From the NCBI RefSeq assembly GCF_012033785.1, contig NZ_JAAVJC010000023.1, positions 1 through 37,300 on the forward strand: a stretch of 37,300 nt of DNA. Reading direction: 5' to 3'. Position 1 is the first letter of the stretch. Every line of letters starts with the position of its first letter. Below the pieces are notes generated by a model. It worked only from the letters and a program-made list of their open reading frames with translations, did not search any database and was not told the origin of the DNA. The position numbers and the translations under genes were made by a program. Shown here in pieces: positions 7,612 to 14,799 of this stretch. The DNA comes from Streptomyces bohaiensis. GTDB lineage: Bacteria; Actinomycetota; Actinomycetes; Streptomycetales; Streptomycetaceae.

Positions 7612-8112
7612 ATGACTAGCTTGCTTCGCTGGGTATTCAGCAACCTCTGGTCGATCCCCATCGGGGTCTTCCTCGCGTCCGCGACCGCGATCACCGCATT
7701 CACTACAGTCAATGGCGGACCGATCCTCCTCGCTTCGGTGAACGCGTCACTCAGGAAGGACATTTACTCATCACTGACTGGCTCCTCCAGCGGCCTTCTT
7801 GGGTTCTGCCTGGCAGCGGTCGCGATTCTCGCGGCTTTCACTCCGAGGCGAGGGAACACCTCTACGTCTCGCCACTACGAGCGAAACATGGCGAACGCAC
7901 GAAGCGACATTGCCAAATGCCTTCTCACAACTAGTCTATTCCTGATCTTCATCTTGGTATCATCAACCATCGGAATTGGCGTCGACTCAAGCCCTGCCGG
8001 AAACCTTATAATTTCTAGCATTGCCACTTCTGCTGGTTTTGCCAGCGTCACGGGAATTCTCATCTCCGGCGCCGGTGTCACGCTGTCGATTCTCGAGAGA
8101 GGGCAGGGGTAA
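7612..8112 (+). CDS. Small four-helix membrane protein (AICE cargo, partner of preceding gene)
   Basis: The 166-residue protein has four likely transmembrane segments: about residues 12-34 (IPIGVFLASATAITAF), 56-77 (GLLGFCLAAVAILAAF), 100-121 (TTSLFLIFILVSSTIGIGV) and 129-155 (IISSIATSAGFASVTGILI). A basic linker lies between helices 2 and 3 (RRGNTSTSRHYERNMANARS). No known family is recognised. The 18-bp gap from the upstream gene and the shared lower G+C indicate one transcription unit. A soluble protein plus a four-helix membrane protein at the cargo end of a mobile element recalls two-gene anti-phage systems such as Kiwa, but I can claim no homology. The ribosome site is not obvious; ATG 7612 is the only good start before helix 1. 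Confidence 0.6.
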   Translation: MTSLLRWVFSNLWSIPIGVFLASATAITAFTTVNGGPILLASVNASLRKDIYSSLTGSSSGLLGFCLAAVAILAAFTPRRGNTSTSRHYERNMANARSDIAKCLLTTSLFLIFILVSSTIGIGVDSSPAGNLIISSIATSAGFASVTGILISGAGVTLSILERGQG

Positions 8113-8140
8113 TCGAGGCGTCTCGAGAGGTCGGTGGAGG

Positions 8141-8284
8141 GGCTTTGGGCGGGAGCTGCCATGGGGCGAGTGATCATGGCCCTTTAAGCTGGTCCGCGAA
8201 TCGGGCAGTCCTTGGACCTGCCCGCAATAGCCCGATCTTGGGCCATGATCTTCGAGGCTCGCCCCATGGTGGCTGCCTAAAGCC
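8141..8284. repeat. Long imperfect inverted repeat between convergent genes
   Basis: Arm 1 (8141-8182) and arm 2 (8240-8284) match over most of their length: GGCTTT, then CCATGGGGCGAG, then GATCATGGCCC, with small internal differences. The 57-base centre holds another stem (ATCGGGCA against the GCCCGAT near 8229). The genes on either side converge on it, so it may be a two-way terminator. Its size also suits a single-strand origin or transfer site of a rolling-circle element. Confidence 0.65.
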
Positions 8285-8452
8285 CTGGAGCCGACCGCCC
8301 CAGCCACCCACGTTCCCCACCACCGCGCCGCCGCACCCGCGCGGCCGGCGGACCGGGCCGGAGCGGGGCGGAGACAGGAGCGGCGGCCCGGGGGAGCCGG
8401 GCCGCGCAGCGAGCGGAGCGAGCCTTGATGAAGTAGGGAAAGTTGTACCGCG
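8285..8452. other. G+C-rich non-coding stretch
   Basis: About 170 bases rich in GGCCGG and GCGGCC, with repeated AGCGAGCGGAGCGAG, lie downstream of the XRE gene. Nothing coding is seen. Confidence 0.4.
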
Positions 8453-9691
8453 TCAGGGCATGGCATCGGAGCGTTCGGCTAGCTGGAGCAGTTCAGGGCT
8501 TGCCTTGGACCCAGACGTGAGTACGAGCTCTCGAATGGCATCTCGGGCCGCTACGTGGGTGTGGATCAGGTCCGGGGTCACTGTCTCAGCGGCAAGCATG
8601 GCGGCCAGCGCTTCGCCGACTTGACGCCGCTGTGCGTAGGCACGGCCGAGGTCCATGGACAAGCGCCCCTGCCGCTCTGCTGACAGCACTTCGGGGTTGA
8701 TCCGCGTGCCGCTCTCGATGGCTTCGCCTGCATCGCCGAGTTCGACAGCGATAGATACCGCCTGCACTTCGACGTTTGTTGGGCCGAACTCCAAGTTGAA
8801 GTCGTTTCGGTCCTCGCCAAGGCGGTTGGCAACCTCGCGGGCTCGCGTGACCGCCTCGCGTGCCTCCTGCCTTGCTCCTCCGCGTGCGTGCACGAGTGCC
8901 AGCGAGAGGTACAGGGCGCCGAGTAGCGATAGCTCTTGTGGTGCCGGTTCAGCGTCGTCCTGTGCCTGCACTAGTGCGTCCACAGCAGACGTTGCGGCGT
9001 GCTCGGCCTGGTCGAGATGCTTGAGTCGTACGAACGCCTGCACCAGCCGGAAGATGCCGGCAAAGACCTGGTGCGGCTCCCCGGACCTCTCTGCCGAGTT
9101 GATCGCTCGATCCGCTGCGACCCACGCCGCGTCCGGCTGATCCTGTCGCACGAATGCCGCAGCCAACGCCTGGTACGTCTGGCTGAGCAGCGACCAGCCG
9201 GCGGACCGCTCTGCTTCGACGGAAGTTCGCACCGCTCGCTCAAGCTTGGGAAGTAGCTCAGCCAGTCCTTCACTCAGTTCGACGTACCGGCTGTTGTGTG
9301 CGTGGTCCCAGACCTGGGTTACAGCCTCACGTAGTTGCCCGATGTCTTCGGGGCTGAGTCCGGGATGACGCAGCAGAAGTCCGGGACTTGGGTGCCCAGA
9401 GAGCAGGAGGCGGGCACGGTCCAGGTCGTTGGACCGCTCAGCCGGGATGCTGGCCGCGGGCTCATCCGCGTGCGCTTCGGGCCTGAGGTCGTGCTCTGTC
9501 ACACCCAAGCTGTCGGCGAGCATGCGAATCACCGGTAGGCGGTTGACCGGCTGTGCGCCTCGTTCGACTTGCGAGACCCAACTGGCAGTTCTTCCAACCT
9601 TCGCTGCCAGCTCTTCCTGAGTGAGGCCCCTCTCTTTCCGCAGCTTGGCGACGGTGCGGCCGAACCCCCGCCGCTCTTCAGGAGTCGTCAC
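8453..9691 (-). CDS. XRE-family regulator with TPR-like C-terminal domain
   Basis: This 412-residue transcription regulator starts at GTG 9689-9691. Residues about 10-66 form a helix-turn-helix of the XRE type (VAKLRKERGLTQEELAAKVGRTASWVSQVERG), which binds an operator. The remaining 340 residues are helical, Ala/Leu-rich repeats of TPR type, as in Streptomyces regulators that sense peptides or protein partners. Its start overlaps the stop of the upstream ABM-fold gene by four bases (GTGA), so the two are translationally coupled. It is the only recognisable repressor candidate in the AICE and is likely to act on the inverted-repeat promoter at 10054-10099. No KorA-like GntR repressor, the usual pSAM2 regulator, is present. 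Confidence 0.85.
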   Translation of the reverse strand: MTTPEERRGFGRTVAKLRKERGLTQEELAAKVGRTASWVSQVERGAQPVNRLPVIRMLADSLGVTEHDLRPEAHADEPAASIPAERSNDLDRARLLLSGHPSPGLLLRHPGLSPEDIGQLREAVTQVWDHAHNSRYVELSEGLAELLPKLERAVRTSVEAERSAGWSLLSQTYQALAAAFVRQDQPDAAWVAADRAINSAERSGEPHQVFAGIFRLVQAFVRLKHLDQAEHAATSAVDALVQAQDDAEPAPQELSLLGALYLSLALVHARGGARQEAREAVTRAREVANRLGEDRNDFNLEFGPTNVEVQAVSIAVELGDAGEAIESGTRINPEVLSAERQGRLSMDLGRAYAQRRQVGEALAAMLAAETVTPDLIHTHVAARDAIRELVLTSGSKASPELLQLAERSDAMP

Positions 9692-10005
9692 ACCCGGACC
9701 AGCTTTCCGGCGGTCGCGTCGAGGAAGGTCACCTGAACATCACGCAGGTACTGCTCCCGCTGAGCGAGAAAGTGCTTCACGTGCGGCTGCTCCTCGTGCG
9801 AAGCGAACGCCGCGCGGTCTGCGTACAGCTCGTAGAAGACGCGAACCAGCGGCTCCCCTTCCACGGTGTGCACGACGTAGGTGAGGGTGCCCGGCTCTTC
9901 GCTGGCGATCTTCGGCGCCGTCGCGGCAACCAGTGCATCGAACCCGGCGGCGGCACCCTCATCACGAAGCGTGAAGCGGACATAAAGCCCGAAACCCATA
10001 CTCAT
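9688..10005 (-). CDS. Antibiotic biosynthesis monooxygenase (ABM) domain protein
   Basis: A 105-residue single-domain protein of the dimeric alpha/beta-barrel ABM type, often annotated as putative quinol monooxygenase (YgiN-like). The pattern LYVRFTLRDEGAAAGFDAL, then EEPGTLTYVVHTVEGEPLVRVFYELYADRAAFASHEEQPHVKHF, is typical: EPGTL, FYE.Y.D..A...H and the conserved His. ATG 10003-10005 is chosen because GGAGG precedes it by four bases; a longer version starting at 10023 lacks this. It is the first gene of the divergent arm and overlaps the XRE gene, so it may supply a redox or ligand signal to that regulator. That role is inference. Confidence 0.8.
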   Translation of the reverse strand: MSMGFGLYVRFTLRDEGAAAGFDALVAATAPKIASEEPGTLTYVVHTVEGEPLVRVFYELYADRAAFASHEEQPHVKHFLAQREQYLRDVQVTFLDATAGKLVRV

Positions 10006-10053
10006 AGATCCTCCAGAGGTCACACCCAGGTTCCCAGACTCACTGGTTCACCG

Positions 10054-10099
10054 CTACTCGCAGAAAAATGTTGACTAGCAGAATTTCTGCGAGTAGCTT
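10054..10099 (+). promoter_or_regulatory. Operator-promoter of the AICE transfer operon
   Basis: A perfect 13-bp inverted repeat, CTACTCGCAGAAA (10054-10066) and TTTCTGCGAGTAG (10084-10096), surrounds TTGACT (10071-10076). This -35 box is spaced 17 bases from TAGCTT (10094-10099). The second arm overlaps the -10 box, so a dimeric repressor bound here would block transcription of the transfer genes. The inner sequence GCAGAATTTCTGC adds a further partial palindrome. It lies in the intergenic space between the divergent regulator and transfer arms. Confidence 0.75.
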
Positions 10100-10209
10100 C
10101 GTCGGTGTGCTGCTGGTCCTCCCGGGCCTCAGCCAGTCCTGACATGCGGAAGCGGCGCCCTACACCAAGCAGGCGCGCCGCTCCTTCCCCCTCCTCAGAG
10201 GAGTTCATG

Positions 10210-10539
10210 ATGCGTCAGATCCCGGTGGACACCAGCGGCGCGATGGTCATGCTGGCCCAGGCGCCGCAGATCAAGATTGCGAACCGGCAGACGGGCGAGA
10301 TCGCTCTGGATCGTGAGACGAACGCGAAGCTGATGACGGCGGACGTGTTGTTCGTCCGGGATGGGAACGCGGAGCTGGTGACCGTCACGGTCCCGGAGAC
10401 GGGGGTCTCGGGTGAGCTGGACTCGGGCGCTCGGGTGTCGCTGACGGGGTTGATCGCCCGGCCGTGGGAGAACGAGTTCAACGGCCAGAAGCGTCACGGG
10501 ATCGCGTTCCGGGCCGTTGCGATCACGCAGGTTGCGTGA
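10210..10539 (+). CDS. Conserved small AICE/plasmid protein, first gene of the transfer operon
   Basis: A 109-residue soluble protein starts MRQIPVDTS and contains NRQTGEIALDRETNAKLMTADVLF and TGLIARPWENEFNGQKRHGIAFRA. I recognise this sequence type from many Streptomyces integrative elements and plasmids, always just upstream of the traB-like gene, but no function is established as far as I know. The beta-rich pattern would suit an OB-like fold, which is speculation. GAGGAG sits six bases before ATG 10210; an adjacent ATG at 10207 is the alternative. The stop lies three bases before the GTG of traB, so the pair is coupled. Confidence 0.75.
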   Translation: MRQIPVDTSGAMVMLAQAPQIKIANRQTGEIALDRETNAKLMTADVLFVRDGNAELVTVTVPETGVSGELDSGARVSLTGLIARPWENEFNGQKRHGIAFRAVAITQVA

Positions 10540-10542
10540 GTC

Positions 10543-11895
10543 GTGCTCGGTCTGGCGCTCGTCCTGGTCCTGGTTGCCGCGCTGGTTGCCCTGCGGTGGG
10601 TGCGTCCGGCGTGGTGGTGGCTCACCGTTGGGTGGGCGTTGGCGGTGGTGCGGGTGCTGCGTCGGTGGTCGTCGGTGATGGATGCCTGCGGGCTAGTGGA
10701 AGACCCATCCCGTTTGCGGCTGATGGTGGCCCGGTGGGTGCATCGGCCTCTTCCCTCCCCGCGGGTCCCCCGGCTGGTCCGGTTACGGGTGACCTCGACC
10801 GGCATAGTCGTCCGGGTCCGGTTGCTGCCGGGGCAGGATGCTTACGACTTCCGGTCGGCGTCTGACCGGCTGCGGCACTCCTTCGCGATGCAGCAGGTCA
10901 CCTGCCGGGAAGTGCGGGCCGGGCTGGTCGAGCTGCGGATGACCGGGTTCGATGTGCTGGCCCGGGTCCACATGCACGAGGTTGCCGGCACATCCGGGGA
11001 TGGCCTGCGGCTGCCGGTCGCGGTGGTCGAGGACGGGTCGACGCATTGGCGGGACTACCGCCGCATCCCCCACGCCCTGACGATCGGCGCCACCCAGTCG
11101 GGGAAGTCGGTCTACCAGCGCCGCCTGGTGAAGCTCCTCGCGCCGCTGCCGGTCGCTCTGGTCGGGATCGACTGCAAGGAGGGCGTCGAACTCGCCCCCT
11201 ACGCCCCGCGCCTGTCCGCCCTGGTCTCCACGCCCGAGGACGCTCTTGGTCTGCTGAACGGGCTGCTGGAGCGAATGGAGGCGGTCTACCAGCTCATCCG
11301 ACGCGAGCAGCGCATCAGCGCCGACACCCCGGCCGCGGAAATCACCTCCGACATCTGGGGCCTGCCCGCGGAGCTGCGGCCAACGCCGGTGGTGGTGATC
11401 GTGGACGAGGTCGCCGAACTGGCCCTGGTCGCCTCGAAAGCCGAGGAGAAGCGCCGCGACGCCATCATCACCGCCCTCGTCCGGTTGGCTCAGCTCGGCC
11501 GCGCCGCCGGCATCTACTTGGAGGTGTGCGGGCAGCGCTTCGGCGCCGATCTCGGCTCAGGCATCACGATGCTCCGCGCTCAGCTCTCCGCCCGCACCGT
11601 GCACCGCGTCAACGATGAGGGCACCGCGAAGATGGCGCTCTCCGACGCCGCCCCCGATGCTGTTGCAGCGGCGGTCCGCATCTCTCCGGACCGGCCCGGG
11701 GTCGCCGTCGCCGCGACCGCTGCCGGTGGCTGGTCCCTGATCCGCACCCCGCACACCACGATGCGCGAAGCGGTCACCGCCTGCACTGAGCACGCCGCGG
11801 CCACACCCCGCATCAACGAGATCGCCGCTTGGCAGCCCTCGCCTGCGGTCTCCCTGAGCAAGGCACCGATGCGGCCCGCGGCCACCCTCGCCTAA
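10543..11895 (+). CDS. traB: TraB-type FtsK/SpoIIIE conjugative DNA translocase
   Basis: This 450-residue septal translocase moves double-stranded plasmid DNA between mycelial compartments, the single-protein conjugation mechanism of Streptomyces elements. Two hydrophobic stretches at the N-terminus (LGLALVLVLVAALVAL and WWWLTVGWALAVV) anchor it to the membrane. The FtsK motor domain follows, with Walker A ATQSGKS near residue 185 and Walker B VVVIVDEVAEL near 285, then an Arg-rich QRFGADLGSGITMLRAQLSAR segment. The C-terminal 60 residues may recognise the transfer locus. GTG 10543 is chosen because it directly follows the previous stop. The length is greater than that of pSAM2 TraSA but usual for AICE homologues. 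Confidence 0.9.
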   Translation: MLGLALVLVLVAALVALRWVRPAWWWLTVGWALAVVRVLRRWSSVMDACGLVEDPSRLRLMVARWVHRPLPSPRVPRLVRLRVTSTGIVVRVRLLPGQDAYDFRSASDRLRHSFAMQQVTCREVRAGLVELRMTGFDVLARVHMHEVAGTSGDGLRLPVAVVEDGSTHWRDYRRIPHALTIGATQSGKSVYQRRLVKLLAPLPVALVGIDCKEGVELAPYAPRLSALVSTPEDALGLLNGLLERMEAVYQLIRREQRISADTPAAEITSDIWGLPAELRPTPVVVIVDEVAELALVASKAEEKRRDAIITALVRLAQLGRAAGIYLEVCGQRFGADLGSGITMLRAQLSARTVHRVNDEGTAKMALSDAAPDAVAAAVRISPDRPGVAVAATAAGGWSLIRTPHTTMREAVTACTEHAAATPRINEIAAWQPSPAVSLSKAPMRPAATLA

Positions 11896-11968
11896 CCCCC
11901 TCTCCCCGAACGCTCCGGCCCGGCCACGGGCCGTGTCCTTACCCCTCCCATGCCGAAATGAGGACCCG

Positions 11969-12154
11969 ATGCCCCGCCAGAAGACCCCGCCGGCGACCAC
12001 GCCGCCCGCCCGCACAGAGCAGACCGACAACGACTGTGGCGACTGCAAGGACGGCACCGTCACCACGACCGTCCGGGTTGGCCGCTCCCGCCGAACGGTC
12101 GGCGAACAGACCTCGCTGTGCCTGTCCTGCCTCGGCACCGGCAACCCCACCTGA
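11969..12154 (+). CDS. Cys-rich mini-protein with two CxxC motifs
   Basis: A 61-residue protein carries CGDCKDG and CLSCLGTG motifs about 30 residues apart, resembling a DnaJ-type zinc ribbon. The N-terminus is Pro/Thr-rich. ATG 11969 has GAGGA seven bases upstream. It lies between traB and the SpdB-like gene in the same direction. Similar mini zinc-ribbon genes recur later in this element at 14444-14620 and 14617-14799, suggesting small nucleic-acid or protein adaptor roles. Confidence 0.6.
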   Translation: MPRQKTPPATTPPARTEQTDNDCGDCKDGTVTTTVRVGRSRRTVGEQTSLCLSCLGTGNPT

Positions 12155-12186
12155 TCCCGCCCAACCACCGCACGACGGAAGGAGAG

Positions 12187-12942
<756 letters not shown>

Positions 12943-12955
12943 CAAGGGGAACCTC

Positions 12956-13141
12956 ATGACCGCCTTCCGCCGCCTGCGCTCGATCGGCCCCGTGGAGATC
13001 GCCACCGGAGTCAACCGCCGCACCAACAAGCGCGGCTACCTCGCCTCCTGCACCGCCAACGCCTGCGGCTGGTCCGCGACCTTCGACACCGAGGACGCCG
13101 CCGACCTCGCCGCACGCCACCACAAGTGCACCGCCCGCTGA
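12956..13141 (+). CDS. Mobile element transfer protein (small, Cys/His motif)
   Basis: A 61-residue protein of the type annotated as mobile element transfer protein in Streptomyces elements. It is basic at the N-terminus (FRRLRSIGPVEIATG) and contains CTANACGWSATF followed 25 residues later by HHKC, a likely zinc-binding set (C-x5-C, then H-H-x-C). AAGGGGAA precedes ATG 12956. It stands between SpdB-like and SpdD-like genes and shares their direction. The precise role in transfer or spread is not known. Confidence 0.65.
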   Translation: MTAFRRLRSIGPVEIATGVNRRTNKRGYLASCTANACGWSATFDTEDAADLAARHHKCTAR

Positions 13142-13161
13142 CACCCACCGGAGCGACATCG

Positions 13162-13470
13162 ATGACTCACCACGACCGAACCCCGCGGCTCCCCGACGCC
13201 ATCCACCACGGCCAGATCTGCGGCTGCGACCACCCCGCCGTCCCTCCGGCCCCGATCGGCCGCCCGCAGATCCAGATCTCCACCGGCGGCATCCTCGCCA
13301 TCACCGTCGGCGGAACGGTCCTGGTCGTCACGGTCGGCGTCATCCTCACCTCCCTCCTGCTGGCCGTGGCGATCGTCGCCAGCTCCCTCGCCGTCATCGC
13401 CCTCGCCCTGGCCATCACCGCCCGCACCCTCACCACCCAGCAGCGCAACACCGACCGCAACCAGCGCTGA
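13162..13470 (+). CDS. spdD: SpdD-like small membrane protein
   Basis: A 102-residue protein has a polar N-terminus with an HGQICGCDHP segment. One long or two closely packed hydrophobic helices follow (ILAITVGGTVLVVTVGVIL, LLLAVAIVASSLAVIALAL), then a short basic tail. This matches the SpdD/spread family of Streptomyces plasmids, which acts at the membrane during intramycelial spread. ATG 13162 follows GGAG at 13149-13153. It is part of the transfer/spread operon. Confidence 0.65.
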   Translation: MTHHDRTPRLPDAIHHGQICGCDHPAVPPAPIGRPQIQISTGGILAITVGGTVLVVTVGVILTSLLLAVAIVASSLAVIALALAITARTLTTQQRNTDRNQR

Positions 13471-13484
13471 AAGGAACCGGCCCC

Positions 13485-13724
13485 ATGGGCTTCTTCCGCA
13501 GGAACACCGACAACGGCCCCGCGAACCCGGAGATGGCCGAACTGGGCCGCGAGTTCGCCATCGCCAAGCGCCACGGCGACCGCCGCACCGTCCGCAAGAT
13601 CAACCGCACCCTCGCCGACAACGGCATGACCGACACCGACCGCGACTCCTTCAACCACGGCCGCGCCGGATACGACAACCTCCCGCCCGTCCCCGGCAGC
13701 AACCGCCGCAACCGCCGCCGCTGA
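13485..13724 (+). CDS. Conserved small AICE protein, function unknown
   Basis: A 79-residue, highly charged soluble protein (MGFFRRNTDNGPANPEMAEL, then FAIAKRHGDRRTVRKINRTL) ends in an Arg/Asn-rich tail. AAAGGA precedes ATG 13485. I recall similar short proteins between spread genes and replication genes in Streptomyces elements, without known function. The basic C-terminus could bind nucleic acid, which is speculation. Confidence 0.6.
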   Translation: MGFFRRNTDNGPANPEMAELGREFAIAKRHGDRRTVRKINRTLADNGMTDTDRDSFNHGRAGYDNLPPVPGSNRRNRRR

Positions 13725-13738
13725 CCCGACGAACATTC

Positions 13739-13770
13739 GGCGCCACCGATACCGCCAACCATCCGGCGCC
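13739..13770 (+). promoter_or_regulatory. Hairpin with conserved 20-base loop, copy 1
   Basis: GGCGCC (13739-13744) and GGCGCC (13765-13770) enclose the 20-base loop ACCGATACCGCCAACCATCC. The same loop with one change recurs at 14370-14389 inside a different stem. The two copies flank the GGDEF gene. Confidence 0.55.
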
Positions 13771-13815
13771 CCCGCATCCTCCCCACCCCGCTCGTGCTCC
13801 GCGACAAGGAGAACC

Positions 13816-14346
13816 GTGTACTCCTACGCCTTCACCGCGCTCGCCTTCTCCGGCTGGCTCCTCCACAGCGGATGGCTCACCCACCGCCTGCGGACCGCCC
13901 GCCGCGACCCCCTCACCGGACTGCACACCCGTAGCGGCTGGTCCGCCCGCGCCGAACGCCTCCTCAACCGGCCCGGCGCCGCCGTCCTCCTGGTCGACCT
14001 CGACCACTTCAAGCAGCTCAACGACACCCACGGCCACGCCGCCGGGGACGCAGCGCTGACCGCGACCGCCCAGCGGCTCGCCGCCTGGTGCCACCGCGCC
14101 GGACTTGCCGGCCGAATCGGCGGCGACGAGTTCACCGCCATCACCACCCACGCAACCGCGGGCCGCCTGGATGACCTCGCGCGGCTGCTGAACCGGCCCG
14201 TCCCCCACAACGGCGCCCTCATCCCCGTGACCGCCTCCATCGGCACCAGCCACACCGTCGATCTGCCGGTCCCCACCCTCAGCGACGCCCTGTCCGCCGC
14301 CGACCAGGCCATGTACACGGCCAAGGGCCACACCCGACGCCCCTGA
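13816..14346 (+). CDS. Small GGDEF-domain protein (putative diguanylate cyclase) in the AICE
   Basis: A 176-residue protein: a short hydrophobic N-terminus (YAFTALAFSGWLLHSGWL), then a nearly complete GGDEF domain. Seen are DPLTGLHTRSGW, the metal-binding DLDHFKQLNDTHGHAAGD, the active-site RIGGDEF, and the C-terminal SIGTS and DQAMYTAKGH blocks. The signature residues of an active cyclase are all intact; no RxxD inhibitory site precedes GGDEF. It would make cyclic di-GMP, which in Streptomyces delays development through BldD. A mobile element that raises c-di-GMP could prolong vegetative growth and so favour transfer; this is inference. GTG 13816 has AAGGAG upstream. Sensory domains are absent. 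Confidence 0.85.
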   Translation: MYSYAFTALAFSGWLLHSGWLTHRLRTARRDPLTGLHTRSGWSARAERLLNRPGAAVLLVDLDHFKQLNDTHGHAAGDAALTATAQRLAAWCHRAGLAGRIGGDEFTAITTHATAGRLDDLARLLNRPVPHNGALIPVTASIGTSHTVDLPVPTLSDALSAADQAMYTAKGHTRRP

Positions 14347-14357
14347 ACAGCGCAAAA

Positions 14358-14401
14358 CCCCGGGGCGGCACCGATACCGCCAAGCATCCGCCGCCCCGGG
14401 G
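14358..14401 (+). promoter_or_regulatory. Hairpin with conserved 20-base loop, copy 2
   Basis: CCCCGGGGCGGC (14358-14369) pairs perfectly with GCCGCCCCGGGG (14390-14401) around a loop differing by one base from that at 13745-13764. It starts 11 bases after the GGDEF stop and could act as terminator, processing site or protein-binding site. Confidence 0.6.
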
Positions 14402-14443
14402 CTCCTCCCACACCAGACCGAAGCCCAGCGAAAGGGAAACCCC

Positions 14444-14620
14444 ATGATGCCCCAGACCACCGCCCGCGTCTGCCACGACTGCGACGGACACGCCACCGCC
14501 CACATCACCACCGGCACCCGCGCCCCCGACGGCACCCGCACCACCCTGCCCGTCCACTGCGGCACCTGCCACGGCACCGGCACCACCGCCCCGCGAGCGG
14601 TCAAGGCGGCCACCCGATGA
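14444..14620 (+). CDS. Cys-rich mini-protein with two CxxC motifs
   Basis: A 58-residue protein carries CHDCDGH and CGTCHGTG, a zinc-ribbon pattern like the protein at 11969-12154. AAAGGGAAA precedes tandem ATG codons (14444, 14447). The stop overlaps the next ATG (ATGA), so it is translated together with the next gene and, through it, with the replication initiator. Confidence 0.65.
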   Translation: MMPQTTARVCHDCDGHATAHITTGTRAPDGTRTTLPVHCGTCHGTGTTAPRAVKAATR

Positions 14621-14799
14621 CCCTCCTCAACTGGCGCGCGGCCCACCACTTCGACCACAGCGGCGACAAGCCCTGCGTCCTGTGCGGCTCGCCGACCCCC
14701 CTCCGCTCCGACAACGGCACGCCGGTGCACAAGGTCTGCGCCGAGAACTGGCTCGACACCCACCCCCGCACCGGGGAGAAGGGAGCGGACCGCCTGTGA
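14617..14799 (+). CDS. Small Cys-containing protein upstream of the replication initiator
   Basis: A 60-residue protein contains CVLCGSPTPLRSDNGTPVHKVC, a C-x2-C plus distant Cys pattern suited to a zinc knuckle, and ends with DTHPRTGEKG. It begins inside the previous stop (ATGA) and ends inside the next start (GTGA). This places it in a tightly coupled chain with the replication initiator. Similar small proteins precede repSA-like genes in other AICEs as far as I recall; the role is unknown. Confidence 0.65.
   Translation: MTLLNWRAAHHFDHSGDKPCVLCGSPTPLRSDNGTPVHKVCAENWLDTHPRTGEKGADRL

Noticed and set aside
6682..8112. Direct assignment of the cargo pair as Kiwa (KwaA/KwaB)
   Set aside because: Only the general layout agrees; I cannot see DUF4868-like sequence in the soluble protein, so the name would be unsupported.
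9688..10023. Longer start (GTG 10021-10023) for the ABM-domain protein
   Set aside because: The extra residues cover the GGAGG ribosome site that fits ATG 10003-10005.
13739..14401. Interpretation of the two hairpins as integron attC-like sites
   Set aside because: No integron integrase or core-site consensus is present; the loop conservation is reported without this claim.
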